DNA from: Silene latifolia
Taxonomy: Eukaryota > Streptophyta > Magnoliopsida > Caryophyllales > Caryophyllaceae
Direction: 5' to 3'
DNA length: 64,000 nucleotides
NCBI RefSeq assembly: GCF_048544455.1
Contig: NC_133534.1
Location: 221,678,292 to 221,742,291 of the forward strand
The translations under genes were made by a program, and so were the position numbers. Position 1 is the stretch's first letter; the number at the start of each line of letters is the position of its first letter. Shown one piece after another: positions 13,282 through 24,721 of the stretch. The notes under the pieces are model-generated. The model was not told where the DNA came from. It worked only from the letters and a program-made list of their open reading frames with translations, and searched no databases.

Positions 13282-15961
13282 GGGTGTTAAGACAAAGGAT
13301 TCATCCTCGAGGTTTAAGTGTGCGAAAGTTATAAAACAAGTTTTCAGGGTAACTGTTGTAATACCAGGGTTTTGGTCAACTCAAGATCATCACAGCTCGC
13401 ATTATCTACCGGAGAACGACCATTTTAGAAATATCAACCGCAAGAATACACGTAAACCAGTATACAATCTAACATTGACTCCACCAATTCCTCTCCCAAG
13501 TCGAAACTATTACCAATTCCGAACAATTGACCCGCCCTACCACTAATAAATCACCAGGAGTATTAAAACATGCGGTACATAAGCACTACTTAACACCTTG
13601 AAACCATAGAAAACTCAACACGTAATCAAAACCTTTTGACTCATCAGACATACAACACGAATTAGTCAATTTGTTTGATATAAATTCTGAAACATACTCG
13701 CTAATAAAAGTAACAACATATGATCCCTGACAACAACAACATTAATTCCATATCACACATGTGTTTGACATTTTAGCAACCATATCGTTCAATTGTGTCC
13801 AGCAACTTAGTACAACTCATTTCCAGCAAAACAAACGATATCGCATAACGAGTTTAAACATACGTTTGCCATAATATATTTTGTAGAATTCTAGCTATGG
13901 TAAAAGATTAGCAACTTGGACACTTCACTGATTTGCACGACTTAAATACTTGGGCAACTTGTAGACTCAATTAGATGTAACTATATCGACTATCATTTAA
14001 ACCAAAGCATATCATGTGAATCATCAAAGGATTATCCTATTATAATTGTCAACATAGTTATCATAACAATCTTTATTTTAATATAATTGATAGTAACGAC
14101 TCGAGAATATAAATATGCCAATTGTCGTGTTATATCAAACAGTTTCCTTTATATCACACTCATGCAATTGCAAGAATCACTTTAGTATTTTTACGATATT
14201 GTAATAACGAACATATTCAATAACAAAAATAACAACACTATTTATTATCATGTTATAGGTTTAGGTTCAACCGAAATAATTTAATGCAATGGAAGTAATA
14301 GGTATAACTATAGGCACGAGGCTCACAAAAAGGACCTTAGGACTCAGAGGACATCCTACATGTGGTAATATTTAGGCATAACCATTACTACCATTCATGT
14401 GTAGACATTTAGACCTAATTATTATAATTATTCATGCGTGTATGTTAGAACAGTCAATTAACTTTTAACGCTATCAACTTACCAAGATATGACAATATAG
14501 TTTTATATTTATATATATACCCGACCACTATGCAAATAAGATGCACACCCAGAGACATTACATCATGCCAAATGTATACAAAGTATGCAAACAACTGGAC
14601 TCATATAAACATTTCACCCTCGATTAAGAATCAAATTAAGCTATCCAATTTTACTCATGCTATCATGCCAACAATGTTATCAACTAAGTTTTAATTTTAT
14701 CACTTGTTAAGATATATAACTACTGAACATGCGTGCTACTATCATCATATAAAACATTATAATTTCACCTTACTAAGGCTCATGAATTAATCAAACAACT
14801 ATGTGAAAACTTAGCATAGAACGCACATTTTACAAGTCATGATTCACGTTGTAACTTTCAAAAATCACGAATAAATAGCCGTTCAACGAAAACTTGAGTT
14901 ATATTACTTTTCATAACATACAGAGAGTTAATAATTTGTGATAAAAAGAATGAGGTCGAAAGTTCAAGAATTCAATTTTTTTTTTAAGAATTTTACAACT
15001 CAGTTGGTCCAAACAAGTATGTGACAAAGAATTGGTCCGAAACTTGGGTCAGTTTGAAAAACTTACCATTTAATATAGAGACATCAAGAATTTTCGTGGC
15101 TTATCAATTTGAAAACATATGTGAATCTTATGATCGATGGAGTTGGAATTATGCAAAAATTATTAATACAATTTAAATGAGGATTTTTACAAAATCGTTG
15201 GTCAAAACATCACTGCACAGGAACTTCCCGACCACAGCCCACTAAAACATTTATTACTCCTAATCCGTATATCCTATAAGCATGAAACCAACGCCAAATG
15301 GACAATAACTCGCGAGGCTATCTCTCATAAAATTTTCATCCATAGAAAATTAACAGAAAGGAAATGACAGCAAGATCAATTACAGAGTAAGATCAAACAA
15401 AACGGATTTCAACACTAAATCATTCATTTTCCATGTTCCAAACTCTTACAACCATACTATCGATACTAACTCATCCTAACTTAAATCTCACACTTTTGTA
15501 TTTACGTAAACATCTATCCCATAGAAGTCCCTTCGCCTCCCGACCTACCCCTTACATCTAATTACGATTGCTACGACTAGAAACAAGCAATTCAATGGTG
15601 TCTCTCATTACTATCACGATACTATACTAGCATGGCTTTGGGATCACATAACCACATATTACCAGACATAATAGCACTATCAACACGTCATTCACATCCA
15701 TCCAGATAAATATCATAATTTCAGCACTAGGTCTCAAGGTATACATCAACTCGCTTATATCCAAGGTTTTCCTTCTAACTACCCCATTCACTCGTTTTCT
15801 CTTGGGTTGCCTGGTTCAAAACTGAGAGGGCAAAAGAGCACGCATTAAGGGCGCCTTCTTAACCGCACTGTGAGCTCCTAACAGTTTATTCCCAGGGGTT
15901 CATTTTATTTAGACACATCCTACGTTCATTAGGTTCATTGGTTTAGGCCTGAGGATCGTTC

Positions 15962-15973
15962 GCTCTGATACCA
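15962..15973 (-). promoter_or_regulatory. Primer-binding site (tRNA-iMet type), LARD copy 1
   Basis: Minus strand TGGTATCAGAGC, 3 nt from the LTR end. It is the complement of the 3' end of plant initiator methionine tRNA, the most common plant LTR-retrotransposon primer. Confidence 0.9.
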
Positions 15974-15976
15974 CTT

Positions 15977-18202
15977 TGTAACACCCCGTTTATTTAAGGG
16001 CACGAACTAGGACTCCTCGGATAAATGACGGTGTTACCATCTCGGTTTCCCGAGGTAGTGAATAACAAATTAAACTCCAAGGCAACTTATATAAATCCTT
16101 TAACTTAATTACTACAACTTCTTTTACAACAACTATAAAGAACTACATAAATGGAAGTGGAAGTCTTCTAAATAATGATCTAACTACTATGTCTTCTGAT
16201 CCAGTGTCTCACGCCCATCAAGCTCCCGTCCTATCTTTTAAACCTGTCAAGTCTGCTCCCCATAAAACGGTTCATCACAGGTGTTCACGAATACACAGGG
16301 TCAACCACGAGGTTGAGTAGGGAAAACAATAAAACAGTAAATATGATATGCATGATACTCCGTCACCTCCATCTCCATCTCAACTCATCACACACAACCC
16401 CGGCACGCCCAGCCATACCGATCCCCGGTAGACTATATATATCGACCGTAGTCGATCTGCCCGCTCGCAGCGGAGGACACCAGGGCAAGTCCTGCAGAAC
16501 CCGCCTGGGCCTTATCACAACATCACATCGTATCTCAACATCGTCACCACCACATCATCCTCCAACTCCAATGCATATGCAATGCTCAACAGTAATCAAT
16601 GCAACATGATATGTATATCAATGAATGAAATCATGCCAGCTATCGAAATAACATAATCAACACGAACAGTTCAGTCAACCACACTCCAGTATATGAATCA
16701 TAACATAAATTACAACCACGCACAAGTCATCGATCACAGCTCGGTCACATGTAACACAACAACTCAACACAATTTAACAACACCGGTAAGTCAAGTGTAT
16801 TTCCCTACCTCGGATCTGCAGTCAAATAGTCGGGTGCTCAGTAATATTTCCACAACAATTCGCCCTACGAAAGGTAAATAAATGATAATTGATTACTTAA
16901 CTATTCTCGTTCCCAAAATAGAAATTTACCAAAAATAGAAACTTTCCCGATATAGAAACTTTTCTCTTTTAACAATCCCGACACAAAACCTGTTTCCAAT
17001 TATTTAAACGACTCGGGAATTAAATTTAAATAGCTAATGTGATAATAAAATATTAAACGAATTAAACGTTTTAAGAAGACCCGAATCAAACATAAAACAA
17101 TTCAAGCATCCCGACTCAAACCCGTCTTTAATCATTTTAATGCACTCGGGAATTAATTAATTAATTTAGAATACGACCCATAACGAAATATAACGATTAA
17201 ATTATGAAAACCCGCTTCAAAACCAAAACAGCCCGGCATCCACACAACCCCCCTTCCCACGCTCTCACCCGCCACCACAGGCCACCACGAGGCCGTGGCA
17301 ACCACCAGCCGTGGTCCCCACTTCAACCCAACCACCAACGGCCACCCCCACTTTGGGGTCATTGCCGCCGGCGGTTCAAACCAGGGCCGCCATTTGGCAT
17401 GGTTCACCACCACGCATCACCAACACCCCTCGTTCTCCACCTGCCACCACCGTAACCATTAATCAACCACTGCCCAAACAACCACCCGTCAACTCGCTGC
17501 CAACCCACGCACCCAGACACCACAGCACCACCGTTTCGACCTCCCCCTAGTCCACGGTGGTGCCACCCAAACCTTACCCCTCTAAAACCCGCCTGAAACC
17601 AAAACCAAACCCGTTTTGCCACCCCCTGTCGCTGCCGCCTTTTACCGTCCATATTACCACCTAAGACCACCCCAACAACCACCAGGACACTCGCCTCACA
17701 CCACTCTACTCCTATACCCCTTCGACAACCACCATAAACGCCCCTGTAAGACACGAAACAACGACCCAACAACTCGACGAAAGAGGAGAAGGGTTGCGCT
17801 CTTACCTTTTCTCGCCGCCACGGCCGCCGCCGGGGTTGCCACCGGACGTCGACAACCACCCCTAGATCTTCCTTTCTGCGCGCCAACACTCACACTCACT
17901 CTCCCTCTCTCGATTTGCGTGAAGGGTGAGTTATGGGCATTGAAAAGAGGTGGGCGGTTGAGGGAATAGGGTTTAGAAATGTTAGGGTAAGATTAGGTTA
18001 AATTTAGGTTAGATGATAAATGGGTCATGGGTATGGGTAACGTGATATGGGTCATGGGTATGGGTAACGTGATATGTAAATGGGTAAGTTATCGTTCAGT
18101 TAAACCCGTCTCAACAAGTTTACGAGTAACTTGGTCTTACGATATCAACACGACTACACAATTACTCGACTCGATAAACAATATAAAATACGGGGTATTA
18201 CA
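15977..18202 (-). repeat. LARD LTR copy 2 (shared middle LTR)
   Basis: 2226 bp. It differs from copies 1 and 3 at the outer end (CACCCCGTTT, GGGCACGAAC, CCTCGGATAAA) but agrees with copy 3 rather than copy 1 at many CAG/CCTGG sites further in. It serves as the 5' LTR of the left unit and the 3' LTR of the right unit. Confidence 0.9.
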
Positions 18203-18218
18203 GTCTTCCCCCCTTAAA
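18203..18218 (-). promoter_or_regulatory. Polypurine tract, LARD copy 2
   Basis: Same minus-strand purine run as at 12125-12140, adjoining the middle LTR. Confidence 0.8.
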
Positions 18219-18877
18219 ATGAACTTCGTCCCGAAGTTCGCTCATCTACCAAACCTCCAAGTATCGCCGTGGTTACCAAAACAGATTTTTTCTAGTACAA
18301 GAACTCATGATCTTAAGCGGGTGAAACGGAATGTTACATTCTACCCTCCTAAAAAGAAAGTTACGTCCCGGAACTTACTTCATGCACCTAACACCACTCA
18401 TGAACTCATGCAACTATCAGAGCACCATAACAGCAACAGTCTGATTACACAACATAGAGAACTCATTTGTATGGGTACCACGCGGCGAAACATCAGCTTG
18501 AACAAACCTACGATCTACAACTTGATCAAAACCCCAATCTATAAACAAGTGGAGCATAAACATTAAGATTTTACAATCCTACCCAACTAAAAAACATGGT
18601 TACGTCCTCGTAACCCCTTTTCAATTTTCATATACATATGCAACAAAATCACTATCAACAACATGTAACAGAAAAGAACACATGATAAGAGGTTTCGCAG
18701 TAACATTAAGTCGAAAACAAGGTTTTATTATGGAATTAACTGATTGTCAACAAGTAACACTTATTACTTAGCTCATGCTTGACTTAAAACACAACATCAA
18801 ACTAAAAGAACAACAAGAAGGAACCAAAGGTTTACACTGTTTCATAACAGACCGACCATGGTGTTACTAGTCCTAAC

Positions 18878-19329
18878 CTAACGGTCCTTAGGTCGCGCTT
18901 CCCGATTCTGGTGACTTCTATGCCATTCCCTTTCTGGTTCACCTCTTCCCGAAGTCGGCATGGGTGGTTCGGTCGTACTTTCGGCATCGAGATACATTAG
19001 CGTAAAATTCGTGTCTCGGGTTGCACGATATAAAGTCGAAGGTATGTTCGGGCGGGTATTTGGCCCCGCCGCGATGGTGGGGTCACGGAATAGCCTCATG
19101 CGGTGGGTGGACAACTCTCTCATGTAGAAGCGCTTGCTTGTCCTTTAGTATACCGAGTCGGGATAGAATCGATAAGGGTATATGCTCTTAACTGAGTATT
19201 AGTTAAATACTCAGGGTGCCCATTATGGCCATACATGTCCATGGCAGCACAAAGTCTCTCACAATGTTCATTAAAGTCAGCATCAAGTGACATGTAACAG
19301 TCTTGCGGGTGTACATTGTAGGGATCCAT
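18878..19329 (-). pseudogene. Short conserved frame in the LARD internal region, copy 2 (frameshifted)
   Basis: Second copy of the unknown minus-strand frame. It begins with MDPYNVHPQDCYMSLDAD at 19329, carries the shared MDMYGHNGHPEYLTNT segment, and changes frame near 19120 before RELSTHRMRLFRDPT. Copy 1 has no shift at that spot but has one further upstream, so the two copies break in different places. Confidence 0.3.
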
Positions 19330-22039
19330 CCTACAAAATGGGAAGTTAACAAATTAAGACACAAGGGTGTTAAGACAAAGGATTCATCCTCGAGGTTTAA
19401 GTGTGCGAAAGTTATAAAACAAGTTTTCAGTGGTGCTTTGTTGTAATACCAGGGTTTTGGTCAACTCAAGATCATCACAGCTCGCATTATCTACCGGAGA
19501 ACGACCATTTTAGAAATATCAACCGCAAGAATACACGTAAACCAGTATACAATCTAACATTGACTCCACCAATTCCTCTCCCAAGTCGAAACTATTACCA
19601 ATTCCGAACAATTGACCCGCCCTACCACTAATAAATCACCAGGAGTATTAAAACATGCGGTACATAAGCACTACTTAACACCTTGAAACCATAGAAAACT
19701 CAACACGTAATCAAAACCTTTTGACTCATCAGACATACAACACGAATTAGTCAATTTGTTTGATATAAATTCTGAAACATACTCGCTAATAAAAGTAACA
19801 ACATATGATCCCTGACAACAACAACATTAATTCCATATCACACATGTGTTTGACATTTTAGCAACCATATCGTTCAATTGTGTCCAGCAACTTAGTACAA
19901 CTCATTTCCAGCAAAACAAACGATATCGCATAACGAGTTTAAACATACGTTTGCCATAATATATTTTGTAGAATTCTAGCTATGGTAAAAGATTAGCAAC
20001 TTGGACACTTCACTGATTTGCACGACTTAAATACTTGGGCAACTTGTAGACTCAATTAGATGTAACTATATCGACTATCATTTAAACCAAAGCATATCAT
20101 GTGAATCATCAAAGGATTATCCTATTATAATTGTCAACATAGTTATCATAACAATCTTTATTTTAATATAATTGATAGTAACGACTCGAGAATATAAATA
20201 TGCCAATTGTCGTGTTATATCAAACAGTTTCCTTTATATCACACTCATGCAATTGCAAGAATCACTTTAGTATTTTTACGATATTGTAATAACGAACATA
20301 TTCAATAACAAAAATAACAACACTATTTATTATCATGTTATAGGTTTAGGTTCAACCGAAATAATTTAATGCAATGGAAGTAATAGGTATAACTATAGGC
20401 ACACAGGCTCACAAAAAGGACCTTAGGACTCAGAGGACATCCTACATGTGGTAATATTTAGGCATAACCATTACTACCATTCATGTGTAGACATTTAGAC
20501 CTAATTATTATAATTATTCATGCGTGTATGTTAGAACAGTCAATTAACTTTTAACGCTATCAACTTACCAAGATATGACAATATAGTTTTATATTTATAT
20601 ATATACCCGACCACTATGCAAATAAGATGCACACCCAGAGACATTACATCATGCCAAATGTATACAAAGTATGCAAACAACTGGACTCGTATAAACATTT
20701 CACCCTCGATTAAGAATCAAATTAAGCTATCCAATTTTACTCATGCTATCATGCCAACAATGTTATCAACTAAGTTTTAATTTTATCACTTGTTAAGATA
20801 TATAACTACTGAACATGCGTGCTACTATCATCATATAAAACATTATAATTTCACCTTACTAAGGCTCATGAATTAATCAAACAACTATGTGAAAACTTAG
20901 CATAGAACGCACATTTTACAGGTCATGATTCACGTTGTAACTTTCAAAAATCACGAATAAACAGCCGTTCAACGAAAACTTAAGTTATATTACTTTTCAT
21001 AACATACAGAGAGTTAATAATTTGTGATAAAAAGAATGAGGTCGAAAGTTCAAGAATTCAATTTTTTTTTTAAGAATTTTACAACTCAGTTGGTCCAAAC
21101 AAGTATGTGACAGCAATTGGTCCGAAACTTGGGTCAGTTTGAAAAACTTACCATTTAATATAGAGACATCAAGAATTTTCGTGGCTTATCAATTTGAAAA
21201 CATATGTGAATCTTATGATCGATGGAGTTGGAATTATGCAAAAATTATTAATACAATTTAAATGAGGATTTTTACAAAATCGTTGGTCAAAACATCACTG
21301 CACAGGAACTTCCCGACCACAGCCCACTAAAACATTTATTACTCCTAATCCGTATATCCTATAAGCATGAAACCAACGCCAAATGGACAATAACTCGCGA
21401 GGCTATCTCTCATAAAATTTTCATCCATAGAAAATTAACAGAAAGGAAATGACAGCAAGATCAATTACAGAGTAAGATCAAACAAAACGGATTTCAACAC
21501 TAAATCATTCATTTTCCATGTTCCAAACTCTTACAACCATACTATCGATACTAACTCATCCTAACTTAAATCTCACACTTTTGTATTTACGTAAACATCT
21601 ATCCCATAGAAGTCCCTTCGCCTCCCGACCTACCCCTTACATCTAATTACGATTGCTACGACTAGAAACAAGCAATTCAATGGTGTCTCTCATTACTATC
21701 ACGATACTATACTAGCATGGCTTTGGGATCACATAACCACACAGACATAATAGCACTATCAACACGTCATTCACATCCATCCAGATAAATATCATAATTT
21801 CAGCACTAGGTCTCAAGGTATACATCAACTCGCTTATATCCAAGGTTTTCCTTCTAACTACCCCATTCACTCGTTTTCTCTTGGGTTGCCGGTTCAAAAG
21901 CGAGAGGGCAAAAGAGCACGCATTAAGGGCGCCTTCTTAACCGCACTGTGAGCTCCTAACAGTTTATTCCCAGGGGTTCATTTTATTTAGACACATCCTA
22001 CGTTCATTAGGTTCATTGGTTTAGGCCTGAGGATCGTTC

Positions 22040-22051
22040 GCTCTGATACCA
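22040..22051 (-). promoter_or_regulatory. Primer-binding site (tRNA-iMet type), LARD copy 2
   Basis: Minus strand TGGTATCAGAGC, 3 nt from the right-hand LTR, as in copy 1. Confidence 0.9.
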
Positions 22052-22054
22052 CTT

Positions 22055-24278
22055 TGTAACACCCCCGTTTATTTAAGGGCCTGAACTAGGACTCCTCAGA
22101 TAAATGACGGTGTTACCATCTCGGTTTCCCGAGGTAGTGAATAACAAATTAAACTCCAAGGCAACTTATATAAATCCTTTAACTTAATTACTACAACTTC
22201 TTTTACAACAACTATAAAGAACTACATAAATGGAAGTGGAAGTCTTCTAAATAATGATCTAACTACTATGTCTTCTGATCCAGTGTCTCACGCCCATCAA
22301 GCTCCCGTCCTATCTTTTAAACCTGTCAAGTCTGCTCCCCATAAAACGGTTCATCACAGGTGTTCACGAATACACAGGGTCAACCACGAGGTTGAGTAGG
22401 GAAAACAATAAAACAGTAAATATGATATGCATGATACTCCGTCACCTCCATCTCCATCTCAACTCATCACACACAACCCCGGCACGCCCAGCCATACCGA
22501 TCCCCGGTAGACTATATATATCGACCGTAGTCGATCTGCCCGCTCGCAGCGGAGGACACCAGGGCAAGTCCTGCAGAACCCGCCTGGGCCTTATCACAAC
22601 ATCACACCGTATCTCAACATCGTCACCACCACATCATCCTCCAACTCCAATGCATATGCAATGCTCAACAGTAATCAATGCAACATGATATGTATATCAA
22701 TGAATGAAATCATGCCAGCTATCGAAATAACATAATCAACACGAACAGTTCAGTCAACCACACTCCAGTATATGAATCATAACATAAATTACAACCACGC
22801 ACAAGTCATCGATCACAGCTCGGTCACATGTAACACAACAACTCAACACAATTTAACAACACCGGTAAGTCAAGTGTATTTCCCTACCTCAAATCTGCAG
22901 TCAAATAGTCGGGTGCTCAGTAATATTTCCACAACAATTCGCCCTCTGAAAGGTAAATAAATGATAATTGATTACTTAACTATTCTCGTTCCCAAAATAG
23001 AAATTTACCAAAAATAGAAACTTTCCCGATATAGAAACTTTTCTCTTTTAACAATCCCGACACAAAACCTGTTTCCAATTATTTAAACGACTCGGGAATT
23101 AAATTTAAATAGCTAATGTGATAATAAAATATTAAACGAATTAAACGTTTTAAGAAGACCCGAATCAAACATAAAACAATTCAAGCATCCCGACTCAAAC
23201 CCGTCTTTAATCATTTTAATGCACTCGGGAATTAATTAATTAATTTAGAATACGACCCATAACGAAATATAACGATTAAATTATGAAAACCCGCTTCAAA
23301 ACCAAAACAGCCCAAGATCCACACAACCCCCTTCCCACGCTCTCACCCGCCACCACAGGCCACCACGAGGCCGTGGCAACCACCAGCCGTGGTCCCCACT
23401 TCAACCCAACCACCAACGGCCACCCCCATGGGGGTCGATTGCCGCCGGCGGTTCAAACCAGGGCCGCCATTTGGCCTGGTTCACCACCACGCATCACCAA
23501 CACCCTCGTTCTCCACCGCCACCACCGTAACCATTAATCAACCACCGCCCAAACAACCACCCGTCAACTCGCTGCCAACCCATGCACCCGGACACCACAA
23601 AGCACCACCGTTTCGACCTCCCCCTAGTCCACGGTGGTGCCACCCAAACCTTACCCCTCTAAAACCCGCCTGAAACCAAAACCAAACCCGTTTTGCCACC
23701 CCTGTCGTGCCGCCTTTTACCGTCCATATTACCACCTAAGACCACCCCAACAACCACCAGGACACTCGCCTCACACCACTCTACTCCTATACCCCTTCGA
23801 CAACCACCATAAACGCCCCTGTAAGACACGAAACAACAGCCAACAACTCGACAGAAAGAGGAGAAGGGTTGCGCTCTTACCTTTTCTGCCGCCACAGCCG
23901 CCGCCAGGGTTGCCACCGGACGTCGACAACCACCCCTAGATCTTCCTTGCTGCGCTGCCAACACTCACACTCACTCTTCCTCTCTCGATTTGCGTGAAGG
24001 CTGAGTTATGGGCCGCTGAAAAGAGGTGGGCGGTTGAGGGAATAGGGTTTAGAAATGTTAGGGTAAGATTAGGTTAAATTTAGGTTAGATGATAAATGGG
24101 TCATGGGTATGGGTAACGTGATATGGGTCATGGGTATGGGTAACGTGATATGTAAATGGGTAAGTTATCGTTCAGTTAAACCCGTCTCAACAAGTTTACG
24201 AGTAACTTGGTCTTACGATATCAACACGACTACACAATTACTCGACTCGATAAACAATATAAAATACGGGGTATTACA
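22055..24278 (-). repeat. LARD LTR copy 3 (5' LTR in element orientation)
   Basis: 2224 bp, plus-strand TGTAACACCCCCG...GGGGTATTACA. Its outer end matches LTR copy 1 (GGGCCTGAAC, CCTCAGATAAA), whereas the interior matches LTR copy 2 at many sites. That mosaic is expected after recombination between array members. Confidence 0.9.
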
Positions 24279-24283
24279 ACATT

Positions 24284-24721
24284 TGTGCAAATAAAGCCCC
24301 ATTTCATACTATGTAATCCGCAATCTGTGTAATATTCTCCCACCATTGTCGAGTAACTGCACCAATTAACCCTTTTTTTTATTAAACCCTAACTATAATT
24401 TGACCTAATTGTAAAATTATAATTAATCTGATATAAAAATATAAAAAATATATAAGTAAATCATAAAAATATTTTTTTTTTTGCCTGATATGAGGTTAGT
24501 CAGAGAAAGGTCGGCCGAAGTAACGTGGGCAAGCGGCTGGACTGACCGGAGGTGGTGTTGAACGGAGACGGTGTTGATGGTGAAGGGAGATGAGGGAAAG
24601 TAGAAAAAAAAATCAATTGGGTGAGAGAATGAAAAATGACAAGGTTAAAATTGTAAAATCGTTTGTGAAAAATTAAAATCTGAAAAAGCACATCCCAACA
24701 AAATTTGCGGATGCATTATTC
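24284..24721. other. Right half of the MITE-like sequence, then L1 flank
   Basis: AT-rich. The block ending at 24683 is the inverted partner of 9634 onwards (CAGATTTTAATTTTTCACAAACG in reverse complement, in part). The heptamer TTGCGGA at 24715-24721 recurs right after the L1 poly-A at 43036. No gene. Confidence 0.4.

Larger units (their letters stand above)
12125..15976 (-). other. LARD internal region, copy 1
   Basis: 3852 bp between LTR 1 and LTR 2. Apart from one short conserved frame near 12913-13281 it is AT-rich and stop-dense in all frames. No retroviral-type domains were recognised. Confidence 0.85.
18203..22054 (-). other. LARD internal region, copy 2
   Basis: 3852 bp, nearly identical to 12125-15976 and collinear throughout. 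The differences are small substitutions and compensating 1-4 nt length changes. Nothing coding besides the short frame at 18878-19329. Confidence 0.85.
9909..24278 (-). mobile_element. Tandem LARD-like retrotransposon array: LTR-internal-LTR-internal-LTR
   Basis: Three 2.2 kb LTRs alternate with two internal regions of 3852 bp each. The whole array is flanked by one perfect 5-bp duplication, ACATT at 9904-9908 and 24279-24283. Each internal region has an initiator-Met-type primer-binding site next to its right-hand LTR and a polypurine tract next to its left-hand LTR (both minus strand), so transcription would run right to left. No gag, protease, RT or integrase frame is visible, which makes it a large non-autonomous (LARD-type) element. 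The copies are nearly identical, so amplification was recent. Confidence 0.9.

Noticed and set aside
15962-15973. tRNA-Met-like sequence
   Set aside because: Only 12 nt complementary to the tRNA 3' end; it is a primer-binding site, not a tRNA gene. No tRNA or rRNA gene was recognised anywhere in the window.
24500-24691. 63-codon minus-strand frame
   Set aside because: Lies in the MITE-like half sequence; low complexity and no domain.
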